Shown piece by piece: positions 8,164-16,248 of a DNA stretch of 61,995 nt. The position numbers were made by a program, and so were the translations under genes. The DNA comes from a virus. The stretch's first letter is position 1, and each line of letters opens with the position of its first letter. The notes beneath the pieces were generated by a model, which was given only the letters and a program-made list of their open reading frames with translations, was not told the DNA's origin and did no database searches. The stretch covers positions 1-61,995 of the IMG/VR virus record IMGVR_UViG_3300037246_000486. One strand, given 5' to 3'.

Positions 8164-9335
8164 AGAAGCTGCTATGGATCGGGGACGCCGTCGTGGAGAC
8201 GGGGTTCAGTCGGGCAACCCACGAGATCCTGAATGTGCTGCGGCACACCTGGGACGTCAACGTACTCGGGCTCAACTACTGGGGTGACCCCCATGAGCTG
8301 CCGTACAAAGTCTGGCCGGCAGCCGAGGGGTTCAAGCGGGACGACCCCCACGGCAAGCGCAGGTGCGCCAGGTTGATCACCGAGTTGAAGCCGGACGTGG
8401 TGGTCCTACTCAACGACCCCTGGAACATCCCGGGGTACCTCGAGCGGGTGGGCAACATCCCGGCCGTGGGGTACATCGCGGTGGACGGGAAGAACTGCCG
8501 GGGCAACGAGCTCAACGGGTTGGCGTGCGCGGTCTTCTGGACGGAGTTCGCCCTGACCGAGGCGGCGAACGGTGGGTACCGTGGCAAGGGCACCGTCGTC
8601 CCCCTGGGTGTGGACCGCGAGGTGTACAGGCCCCGACCCCAGCTGGAGGCCCGGACACGCATCGGGTTGCCCACGGATCTGAACCAGGCGTTCATCGTGG
8701 GCAACGTCAACCGCAACCAGCCACGCAAGCGGTTCGACCTGACCATGAAGTACTTCGCCGCCTGGGTCCACGAGAACGACATCACGGACGCCTACCTGTT
8801 CCTCCATGTTGCCCCCACCGGGGACGACGCCTTGGACGTATCCCAGATGGCTCACTACCTGGGCATTGCCCGGTACGTCATTGCGGCCGCACCGGCTATC
8901 GGTTCGGGTATCTCGCAGGAGGCATTGTCTTGGACTTACAACGCCTTCAACGTCCAGGTCACCACGACCCAGGGCGAAGGCTTCGGGTTGACCACCCTCG
9001 AGGGCATGGCCTCGGGCATCCCGCAGATCGTTCCCGACTGGTCGGCGCTGGGTGAGATATGCGGGGACGCTGCCATCAAGGTGGCGTGCCCGACCACGGC
9101 AGCAACCCCGAACCGGATCAACGTCATCGGTGGCATCGCAGACGAGAGGAAATTCATCAAGGCTCTGGACCTGGTGTACCGGGACCACGACCTCTGCAAG
9201 GACATGGGTGCCAAGGGTATCGAGCTCGCTAGCCAGGACCGGTATGACTGGGAGAACATCGGGACGCTGTTCGGTAGCGTGCTAGACCAAACAACCACTG
9301 CGCGGGTCATGCAGGTGGGGGATGGCAAAAGCTAA
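8160..9335 (+). CDS. GT4-like glycosyltransferase (GT-B fold)
   Basis: A 391-residue protein with a full GT4 layout. The N-terminal domain starts KLLWIGDAVVETGFSR. A linker VVPLGVDREVYRP follows, then FIVGNVNRNQPRKRFDL (start of the C-terminal Rossmann domain) and the donor-site motif TTQGEGFGLTTLEGMASGIP, whose two glutamates seven residues apart are the family signature. It is the last gene of the sugar cassette and overlaps the tail-completion gene by 14 bases, so the cassette is embedded in the structural operon rather than separately terminated. Confidence 0.88.
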   Translation: MKKLLWIGDAVVETGFSRATHEILNVLRHTWDVNVLGLNYWGDPHELPYKVWPAAEGFKRDDPHGKRRCARLITELKPDVVVLLNDPWNIPGYLERVGNIPAVGYIAVDGKNCRGNELNGLACAVFWTEFALTEAANGGYRGKGTVVPLGVDREVYRPRPQLEARTRIGLPTDLNQAFIVGNVNRNQPRKRFDLTMKYFAAWVHENDITDAYLFLHVAPTGDDALDVSQMAHYLGIARYVIAAAPAIGSGISQEALSWTYNAFNVQVTTTQGEGFGLTTLEGMASGIPQIVPDWSALGEICGDAAIKVACPTTAATPNRINVIGGIADERKFIKALDLVYRDHDLCKDMGAKGIELASQDRYDWENIGTLFGSVLDQTTTARVMQVGDGKS

Positions 9336-9711
9336 GCTACGGGGTGAGGAGGCAATGCTCCGGAAGATCCGGAAACTGTCGCGCACCTACCCCGACAAGA
9401 TGGAGCTCGCCATCAGGGTAGAGGCCGAGCTCGTTATGACCAGATCGAAGCAGTCCTTCACCCCGGTTAAGCTTGGCGCGCTGCGGTCTTCGGGTCATGT
9501 CACGAAGGTGGAACGGGTCGGACGGATTATTCTCGTTCGCCTGGTGTATGGTGGAGTCAGTGCCCCATACGCTATCATTCAGCACGAACGGCTAGACTTC
9601 CAACATAGGGTCGGTGAGGCGAAGTACTTGGAGCGTCCCCTCAACCAGGCGGTGCCGGGGATGGCAAAGAGGATGGCGCGTACGCTCGATCTAGACAGGG
9701 TGCGATTGTGA
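9322..9711 (+). CDS. Tail completion / neck protein (HK97 gp10-like)
   Basis: A 129-residue basic protein. A helical N-terminus leads to TPVKLGALRSSGHVT and PYAIIQHERLDFQHR, the typical pattern of HK97 gp10-like neck proteins (T-G-x-L-R-x-S and a Y-A-x-x-x-H loop). It starts inside the last glycosyltransferase gene and overlaps the next gene (GTGA). Its place before the tail terminator and tube genes supports the assignment. Confidence 0.8.
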   Translation: MAKAKLRGEEAMLRKIRKLSRTYPDKMELAIRVEAELVMTRSKQSFTPVKLGALRSSGHVTKVERVGRIILVRLVYGGVSAPYAIIQHERLDFQHRVGEAKYLERPLNQAVPGMAKRMARTLDLDRVRL

Positions 9712-10124
9712 CGGCTTGGTACAGGCAGATTGAGGTGGTGCAGGACCCGCAGGACTTGGGGCTCGACGCCAACGGCCGTGCAATCTCGGCGTTCAATATC
9801 AACGTGGTCAAGCGGTACTCAGACACGCTCGAGGAAGAGATTGTCGGGTTACTGGTGGCCGCATCGGTGGGGGTGTTCAACACGGACATCTTCGCCAGTA
9901 GCAGCAAGGACCTCCCGGATGATGGTGATGGGCCGTTCCTCACCGTCGTGGCGACCGGTGGTACCAGTCCTGAGCGGACACAGAACAGTATCGCAACGCC
10001 AGCATACCCCAGGCCGTCGGCCCAGATAGCTGTACACGCTGGGACCTACCGTGCGGCCCGGACGATGGCGTTCGCGGCATACCTCGCACTCGCGGGTATC
10101 CGTAATCAAACAGTCACGGGATAA
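9708..10124 (+). CDS. Tail terminator protein
   Basis: A 138-residue protein starting at a GTG overlapping the previous stop. The layout, with a short helix (EEEIVGLLVAASVGVFN), a beta-strand containing GPFLTVVATGG, and then PRPSAQIAVHAGTYRAARTMAFAAYLAL, matches small alpha/beta tail terminators of siphophages. Such proteins cap the tail tube and join it to the neck. Synteny (neck, terminator, tube) supports it. Sequence similarity in this family is always low. Confidence 0.7.
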   Translation: MTAWYRQIEVVQDPQDLGLDANGRAISAFNINVVKRYSDTLEEEIVGLLVAASVGVFNTDIFASSSKDLPDDGDGPFLTVVATGGTSPERTQNSIATPAYPRPSAQIAVHAGTYRAARTMAFAAYLALAGIRNQTVTG

Positions 10125-10136
10125 GGAGCACAGCTG

Positions 10137-10562
10137 ATGTCCGATGCTATTTCCGCTCAAGGAACATTGATCGCCAGGGAGCCGGTCGCGACGCCTGGTG
10201 TATTCACCACCGTCGCGGAGCTGCGGGACATCACACCCCCGCCGCTGTCACGTAACCCTATCGAAACCACCAACCACAATGAGCTCGAAGAGAATTTCGT
10301 GGTTGGCATCCGGCGCAAGGGCGAGATGACGTTCGCCATCGGGTTCGTCCCGAACAGCCCCACGCACGGACAGGTGTCCGGCCTGATCGAGTCCTGGGAG
10401 AACGGGGACAAGGACAGATGGCGGATCACCTATCCGGACGGCAGCCTCTGGTTGTTCTCCGGGTTCGTGTCCAACGTCGGTCCGTCGGCCCCCGTGGACG
10501 ATGGCCTGGTCGCCGACATCACCATCCGCCCCACCGGATTGATGACCATCATCGACGCATAG
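10137..10562 (+). CDS. Major tail tube protein
   Basis: A 141-residue protein beginning SDAISAQGTLIAREP with TFTTVAELRDI-like spacing. This is the usual N-terminus of lambda gpV-like tube proteins (a GT.l.r...g....vaev..i pattern). WRITYPDGSLWLFSGFVSNVG and the closing ADITIRPTGLMTI fit the beta-barrel subunit. The ribosome site is AAGGAG. It precedes the tail-assembly chaperones, as expected. Confidence 0.82.
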   Translation: MSDAISAQGTLIAREPVATPGVFTTVAELRDITPPPLSRNPIETTNHNELEENFVVGIRRKGEMTFAIGFVPNSPTHGQVSGLIESWENGDKDRWRITYPDGSLWLFSGFVSNVGPSAPVDDGLVADITIRPTGLMTIIDA

Positions 10563-10634
10563 CGGTACCACGCGGGCGGGGTCTAGCGGTCCCCGTCCGC
10601 ACCCAACCTGGTTGAGCATGGAGGTGCTCCAAGA

Positions 10635-11030
10635 ATGACCAAGCTGCTGACGGCTGAGAACGTATGGGAAGCAGACGACCTGGTGTGGGAGGACATCCCC
10701 ATCCCGGAGTGGTCCCCGGGCTACGTGGAGGGAGACGATCCCTCCAACCTGCGCCTGCGCATCATGACCGCCAAGGAGGCGATCGACTTTGCGAAGGCGA
10801 TGGAGAACCCGAACAACGAACGGTCGGCAATTGTCCGGGCGGTGATCAAGACCGCCATCGACGGAGAGGGCAACCTGCTGTTCCCGGGAGACGGCGACTT
10901 CGCCAAGTTGCTGGACAAGTCCCTGGCCCCATACAAGCGCATTCGTAAGGTCTTCTTTTCGCTCAACGGGTTCGGTGCGGACGTGGACACCGATGAACCG
11001 TCCGGTGAGGACGAGGCAAAAAACGACTAG
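10635..11030 (+). CDS. Tail assembly chaperone, short product (gpG analogue)
   Basis: A 131-residue protein with a GGAGGT site upstream. It is the zero-frame product of the chaperone pair and ends at TAG 11028-11030, just after a slippery A AAA AAC. The length, the acidic C-terminus (EPSGEDEAKND), and the position between tube and tape-measure genes match siphophage gpG-type chaperones, which coat the tape measure during tail assembly. Confidence 0.82.
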   Translation: MTKLLTAENVWEADDLVWEDIPIPEWSPGYVEGDDPSNLRLRIMTAKEAIDFAKAMENPNNERSAIVRAVIKTAIDGEGNLLFPGDGDFAKLLDKSLAPYKRIRKVFFSLNGFGADVDTDEPSGEDEAKND

Positions 11031-11389
11031 AGGCGAGCCCCAGTAGAAGGTTCGCCTACCGACTGGCCAAGGAGATCGGTACGTGGGACGTGGACGGCAT
11101 GCTGGACGGTATGAACATCCGGCAGTTCCGCGAGTGGTACGCATACGCCGAACTGGAGCCCTTCGGAGATGAGAGGGCCGACTACCGGTCGGCGCAGATA
11201 TGCGCCATGATCGCGAACGCGAACAGGGACCGGAAGCGCAAGCCCACTCCATACAAGGTCGAGGAATTTCTCCTCAAGTTCGGTGGTCGCCAGACCAGGG
11301 AGAAGAAGGACTGGCGGTCCATGAAGCTAGACATGGAAAGGATAGCCGCAGGGTACGGGGTCGTCAGGATGAAACTGTCTGACCTTTAG
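10635..11389 (+). CDS. Tail assembly chaperone, frameshifted long product (gpGT analogue)
   Basis: A -1 slip at A AAA AAC (11018-11024) joins the short chaperone to a second frame without a stop between them and gives a protein of about 251 residues. The joined frame reads RRFAYRLAKEIGTWDVDGM and then MNIRQFREWYAYAELEPFG, the characteristic R-E-W-x-A-Y-x-x-L-E-P pattern of the T domain. The only early in-frame initiator, a GTG at 11090, lacks a good ribosome site and would discard the coding-like segment before it, so frameshifting is the better explanation. Confidence 0.82.
11018..11024 (+). other. Programmed -1 frameshift slippery heptamer A AAA AAC
   Basis: The zero-frame codons are GCA AAA AAC, so the heptamer has canonical X XXY YYZ form. 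The zero-frame stop follows four bases after it, and the -1 frame is open to 11389. I did not identify a convincing downstream pseudoknot. Confidence 0.82.
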
Positions 11390-11447
11390 GACGAGCACCA
11401 CCACCAGGCGAACGTGAGGAGGACCAAGCCGGAGAGGTGGTGCCGTC

Positions 11448-14400
11448 GTGGCAACTGACATCGGAACCCTGCGGGGGACCATTGAGCTGAACGACAAATT
11501 TAGCTCCACCCTCTCCCTCGCCGGGTCCAATCTCCAGAAGGCGGGACGCAACTTCCAGGCCGTGGGCGGGAAGATGTCGGCGGCCGGTTCCTCGATCACC
11601 AGGTCCATCGGGTTGCCCCTGGCATTGGCGTCGGGTGCAGCCCTGAAGCTGTCCTCGGACTTCGAGACCTCCCTCACCAAGATCCAGACCCTTGTTGGAC
11701 TGTCCGCCAAGGACGTCCAGGGGTTCCGCGCCGACGTCCTGTCCCTGGCGGGTGAGACCGCCCAGGCACCGAAGGCGCTGGCGGACGCCATGTTCTTCAT
11801 CACGTCTGCCGGCCTGCGTGGGGCCGAGGCCCTCGAGGCCCTCAAGTTCTCAGCGCAGGCGTCGGCCATAGGCCTGGGCGACACCGCAGTCGTGGCGGAC
11901 GCCGTGACCTCGGCAATGAACGCCTATGGACCGGCAACGCTGTCCGCCGAGCGCGCGACCAACGTCCTGGCCCTGGCGGTACGTGCCGGCAAGTTGGAGG
12001 CGTCCGCCCTGGCCCCGGTGCTTGGCAGGTTGCTGCCGACCGCGGCGGCCATGGAGATCGCGTTCGAGGATGTGGCCGGTGTGCTGGCCGTGATGTCCAA
12101 GACGGGTCTGGACGCTGCCGAGGCGTCCACCTCGCTGTCCTCCATCATGACCACCCTGTTGAAGCCCACAAAGCTGGGGGTGGACGCCCTGGACTCTGTG
12201 GGCCTGTCCCTGAAGGACCTGCGGGAGACGGCGAAGGGACCGGGTGGCCTGGTCCAGGTCATGCGTGACCTCGACAGCGCCTTCGAGGGTAACGACGAAG
12301 CGCTCGTCCAGGTGGTGCCCAACGTCCGAGCCTTCCGTGGTGTGATGAACGTCCTGGCCCAGGACGCCGGGTCCGTAGACGAGGTCATGAAGGCGGTGGC
12401 CTCCGACGTGGATGTGTTGGGCGAGGGCATGAAGATCGTGGAGCAGACCACGGGATTCAAGTTCAACCAGTTCATGACCAAGTTGTCCACGGTCGGGATC
12501 GAACTGGGCGACACCCTGGTGCCTGCCTTCGAAGGCATCCTGGCAGCGTCGGTGGACCTCCTGAGCTTTGCGTCCAAGGGCGTCGAGTTGTTCGGCAAGC
12601 TCCCGGGGCCAATCCAGACCACCGCCATCGCGTTCCTCGGACTCGCCATCGCGATGGGCCCGATCATGTTCCTGGGCGGCAACATGCTCACCATGTTCGG
12701 CAGCCTGCTGGGTGTCATGGGTGGCGGCCTCGCGAAGGTCGGCCTGTTCAGTAAGGCAACCGGCGCCATCGGTACTGCCGGGGTGTCCGCAGGTCGGGGC
12801 CTGGGACCACTGGTGTCCACCATCCTGCCCGGCTTCATGCAGAAGACGGTCCAGGGCCGCAACGCGGCTGGCCAGTTCACCAAGGGCGTGACCAAGCTGG
12901 ACCTCAGTTTCCTGAAGACCAAGATCACCCTCGGCAGTCTCGGCGGTGCGTTCAAGACGATGGGCGTCGCGATCAAGGGCGCGGCCATCTCCCTGGGCAC
13001 CACGATGGCCGCGGCGGCAAGCGCGGCAGGGACGGCACTGTCCGCCTTGTGGGCCGTCATCCTGGCGAACCCGATCGGTGCCATCGCCATCGCAGTCGGA
13101 CTCGTGGCAGTCGCCGTCTCCTCCTTCGTGTTCAAAGAGGGTGGGATGTTCGAGAACTGGATGGCCGGGACGAAGGAGACCCTGGCCGAACTCCAGACGG
13201 GCGTTACCAACCTCACCGGCAGCGTGGCCACCCTGGGCCTGGGCATTGCCGACAACATGCGGGACACGTTCCCGGAGGTCACCGCTGCCATCAGCGCGGG
13301 GGTGGCAGCCGGCAAGGACATGGACACCGTCGTCCAGGACCTGCTCACCACGTTCCAGACGGGCACCGTGGTCGGGGATGCCCTGCGCGCCAGCATGATC
13401 GAGGTCAGTACGGAGATGAATGCCGGGGCACGGGCTGCGACCGCGCTACGGAAGGAACTGGACGATGTGAAGGAAGCCGAGGCCAGGGCAGCTGCCAACG
13501 CCGAGGCGCTCAAGGTCGAGCAAGAAGAACTGGTGAGGGTCCTGTCCAGCCTGGGCGTGGTCACACGGACCGATGTGAAGGCTGGCCTGGACGACCTGGA
13601 GACCGGGCTGAAGTCTGGGCAGGTCCCGGCGAAGAAGGCAGCCGAGCTCCTGGACAAGATGTGGACCGAGCTTAACGACATCGGTCAACTGACCCCCGAC
13701 GTCCAGGCTCGCCTCCTGGAGCTGGCACGTACCCACGACACTCTGAAGATTAGCCAGACCGCCAACCTGGCCGCGATGTCGGAACTCGGCCGGCAGTTCT
13801 CCATGACCGCCGGGGAGTTCGAGGACAACACCCCACCGATTGCTGACTTCGGTGACGCGGTGCTGCCGAGGATGGTGCCCGAGTTGGACCGTGCCACCCT
13901 GGGCATGAAGCAATTCGGGATCACCCTCCCCAACGTCGGCAAGGACATGAAGAACCTGACGGCCCTGGTGGAGTCGGGTCGTGCCCCTGTCCGGCAGATG
14001 GTGGAGGCCATCCGGGACCAGCGCCAAGAGTACGAGGACCTCGGTGCCCTGACCCCGGAGGTGAACACCCAGCTGCGCACCCTGGAGAAGACGGCACTCG
14101 CCAATGCCACGGCAGCAGACCGGGCAGCGCTCGGGTTCAAGGGTCTGTTCGATGGACTGATCACCGGGTTCGGACCGGTCGATGATTTCATCGGCAAGTT
14201 CGGTGGGATCTTCGACTCCATCACCGGGGTCCTGGGTGGACTGGGTGGCAAGGTCGGCGGGTTCTTCTCCGGCCTGACCGACAGCATCGGGAGCATGTTC
14301 GGCAGCGGTGGCAAGCAGGGCGGGGACAACTTCTTCGCGAACATGGCCGGCGGGCTGGGTGGCCTGGGCGGGCTCTTCGGAAAGAAGGGCGAGGAGTCGG

Positions 14401-16247
14401 GGACCGACTTCACCCAGGCTGTCTCGATCGGCGTGGGCGGCATCATGCCTGTCATGACCAACGCTGGCACCGCCGGGGCCGGTGGGTTCGCAAGCGGGAT
14501 CATGCAGACCCTCGGCGGTGGGGGTGGGTTCGACATCGGCGGCATGTTCAACACGTCGGGCCAGGCGGCAACGCAAGGGTTCACGCTTGGTCTGTCAACG
14601 GTACCTGAGCAGGCCGGTTCGATCTTCGCCGAGGCAGCAAACGAGAGCGGTGGTGGATTCCTGTCTACCCTCTCCGGTCTGTTCGGTGGTGGTGGTGGCG
14701 AGGGCGGTGGGTTCTTGTCTTCCATCTTCTCGGGGGCGGGTGGTGGTGCAGGTGGCAACTTCCTGTCCGGCCTCACGCAGGGTCTGTCCTCCGGCATGGG
14801 TGCGGCCAAGTCCAGCATCCAGGGCATCTTCCAAGCGGGCCTCTCCCTCATCCCAGTGGTCGGTCCCATCCTGTCCCAGTTCGCCGGTCCCCTGTTCAAG
14901 GGCATCACGGCCATCGGCAAGAAGATCGGCGGCTTCTTCAAGGGCATCTTCGGTGGCGTGTCCGCCGAGGAGAAAGAGGCCCGGTCATTTGCCAACTCCC
15001 TGAACGACGTCTTCCGGGGCATGCTGGACACGGCGTCCCTGGCGGAGGCCAAGGCGGCAGCGGTCGGGACTAAGAACGACCAGTGGGCCGTATCCAACAT
15101 CGCCATCCGAGACTCGTACCTGGCGGTCGGCATGAGCGCCGACCAAGCGGCAGCGGCAACGACCCGCCTGAGTGCGTCGGCCAAGAAGTCCCCGGCGGAG
15201 GCGGAAGCGGCAGCGGCAGCCATCAAGGTCGTGACCGACCGTGTCGAGGCGGCCATGTCCATCACGGGCCTGTCCCTGACCAAGCTCCGGGATCAGGCGA
15301 TCACCGACGCCTCGAACATGGGCATCTCGGTGGAGGAAGCCTTCACCAACCTGACCACCTCGGTGACCGAGTCCGTGACCACGGCGACCGGTGTCCAGTG
15401 TGAAGCCCAGACGGCCGCAGCAACCTGCGGGGTCAACAGCGCCGAGCAGGTGTCCAGTGCGGTGGAGGTGTCCACCAAGAAGCAAGTGGAGGACACCAAG
15501 GCGGCGCAGGAGGAGATCGTTACCCTGACCACCGACACCGGGAAGAAGATCGTCCAAGGTGTCGCCGACACGACCGAGGTCATCCAGACCAAGTGGGAGG
15601 AGTCCACCTCCGCCACCAAGGCAAAGCTCCAGGACCTCCAGACCCAGTCCGACATCTCCTTCAATGCAATGGCAGCCGAGGCCGGGACCAGCGCCGAGCA
15701 GATCCAGCTCGTCCTGGACTCCCTGTTCGAGACTACCGGGCTAAAGCTTGACCTCATGGCCGCTGGCGCGTCGTCCTCGTTCGGTAGCATGGCAGCGAGT
15801 GCCATTGCCGCAGCGCGCGACAGCGTGGACGCCTTCGAGGACATGGAGGACGAGCTGGTCGGCAACAGCGTGTTCCCGGACACCGCCTTCTCTGCCAGCA
15901 AGTCCCTGATGGACATCGCCAAGGCAGCACAGGTCTCGGCGGGACAGGTCACGAGCACGTTCGCCGCCGCGGGTGGGGAAGTGGAAAAGAAGATCGGCGT
16001 CCTTGTGGCAACAGGTGGTGCAACCAAGACCGTCGCTATGGTGCGCAACCTGGACCGGACTGTACTGGGGCAACCCGACCTGCGGTCCCGGGCCGTCCGG
16101 GGCGGTGGTGGACCGCCTGGTGGTGGTGGTGGGGGTGGTAGCGACATGGTCGTCCAGGTAGTGATGCCGAACGGGCAGGTGCTGGCAGAGACGGTGGTCA
16201 AGGAGATGCCCCGGGTACTGGGCAACAAAGGATTGAGGCGCTTCTAG
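11448..16247 (+). CDS. Tape measure protein
   Basis: A 1599-residue protein starting at a GTG. The N-terminus GTIELNDKFSSTL followed by a long helical TP901-type segment (LSSDFETSLTKIQTLVGLS, LSLAGETAQAP) is diagnostic of phage tape measures. Hydrophobic Gly/Ala segments lie near residues 390-430 and 520-560, consistent with membrane-active regions. The C-terminal half is Gly-rich (FGGGGGEGGGF-like runs around residues 930-1110), then coiled coil. It ends in a poly-Gly linker and a VVQVVMPNGQVLAETVVKEM module. By the usual proportion for siphophages (about 0.15 nm per residue) a tail near 240 nm is expected. The last module has a DNA-identical copy in the gene at 30319. Confidence 0.95.
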   Translation: MATDIGTLRGTIELNDKFSSTLSLAGSNLQKAGRNFQAVGGKMSAAGSSITRSIGLPLALASGAALKLSSDFETSLTKIQTLVGLSAKDVQGFRADVLSLAGETAQAPKALADAMFFITSAGLRGAEALEALKFSAQASAIGLGDTAVVADAVTSAMNAYGPATLSAERATNVLALAVRAGKLEASALAPVLGRLLPTAAAMEIAFEDVAGVLAVMSKTGLDAAEASTSLSSIMTTLLKPTKLGVDALDSVGLSLKDLRETAKGPGGLVQVMRDLDSAFEGNDEALVQVVPNVRAFRGVMNVLAQDAGSVDEVMKAVASDVDVLGEGMKIVEQTTGFKFNQFMTKLSTVGIELGDTLVPAFEGILAASVDLLSFASKGVELFGKLPGPIQTTAIAFLGLAIAMGPIMFLGGNMLTMFGSLLGVMGGGLAKVGLFSKATGAIGTAGVSAGRGLGPLVSTILPGFMQKTVQGRNAAGQFTKGVTKLDLSFLKTKITLGSLGGAFKTMGVAIKGAAISLGTTMAAAASAAGTALSALWAVILANPIGAIAIAVGLVAVAVSSFVFKEGGMFENWMAGTKETLAELQTGVTNLTGSVATLGLGIADNMRDTFPEVTAAISAGVAAGKDMDTVVQDLLTTFQTGTVVGDALRASMIEVSTEMNAGARAATALRKELDDVKEAEARAAANAEALKVEQEELVRVLSSLGVVTRTDVKAGLDDLETGLKSGQVPAKKAAELLDKMWTELNDIGQLTPDVQARLLELARTHDTLKISQTANLAAMSELGRQFSMTAGEFEDNTPPIADFGDAVLPRMVPELDRATLGMKQFGITLPNVGKDMKNLTALVESGRAPVRQMVEAIRDQRQEYEDLGALTPEVNTQLRTLEKTALANATAADRAALGFKGLFDGLITGFGPVDDFIGKFGGIFDSITGVLGGLGGKVGGFFSGLTDSIGSMFGSGGKQGGDNFFANMAGGLGGLGGLFGKKGEESGTDFTQAVSIGVGGIMPVMTNAGTAGAGGFASGIMQTLGGGGGFDIGGMFNTSGQAATQGFTLGLSTVPEQAGSIFAEAANESGGGFLSTLSGLFGGGGGEGGGFLSSIFSGAGGGAGGNFLSGLTQGLSSGMGAAKSSIQGIFQAGLSLIPVVGPILSQFAGPLFKGITAIGKKIGGFFKGIFGGVSAEEKEARSFANSLNDVFRGMLDTASLAEAKAAAVGTKNDQWAVSNIAIRDSYLAVGMSADQAAAATTRLSASAKKSPAEAEAAAAAIKVVTDRVEAAMSITGLSLTKLRDQAITDASNMGISVEEAFTNLTTSVTESVTTATGVQCEAQTAAATCGVNSAEQVSSAVEVSTKKQVEDTKAAQEEIVTLTTDTGKKIVQGVADTTEVIQTKWEESTSATKAKLQDLQTQSDISFNAMAAEAGTSAEQIQLVLDSLFETTGLKLDLMAAGASSSFGSMAASAIAAARDSVDAFEDMEDELVGNSVFPDTAFSASKSLMDIAKAAQVSAGQVTSTFAAAGGEVEKKIGVLVATGGATKTVAMVRNLDRTVLGQPDLRSRAVRGGGGPPGGGGGGGSDMVVQVVMPNGQVLAETVVKEMPRVLGNKGLRRF

Positions 16248-16248
16248 A

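Noticed and set aside
13446-15283. Long minus-strand ORFs opposite the tape measure
   Set aside because: They are shadows of a GC-rich coding strand. Their translations are Pro/Arg/Ser-biased without domains, and the + strand frame is clearly the tape measure.
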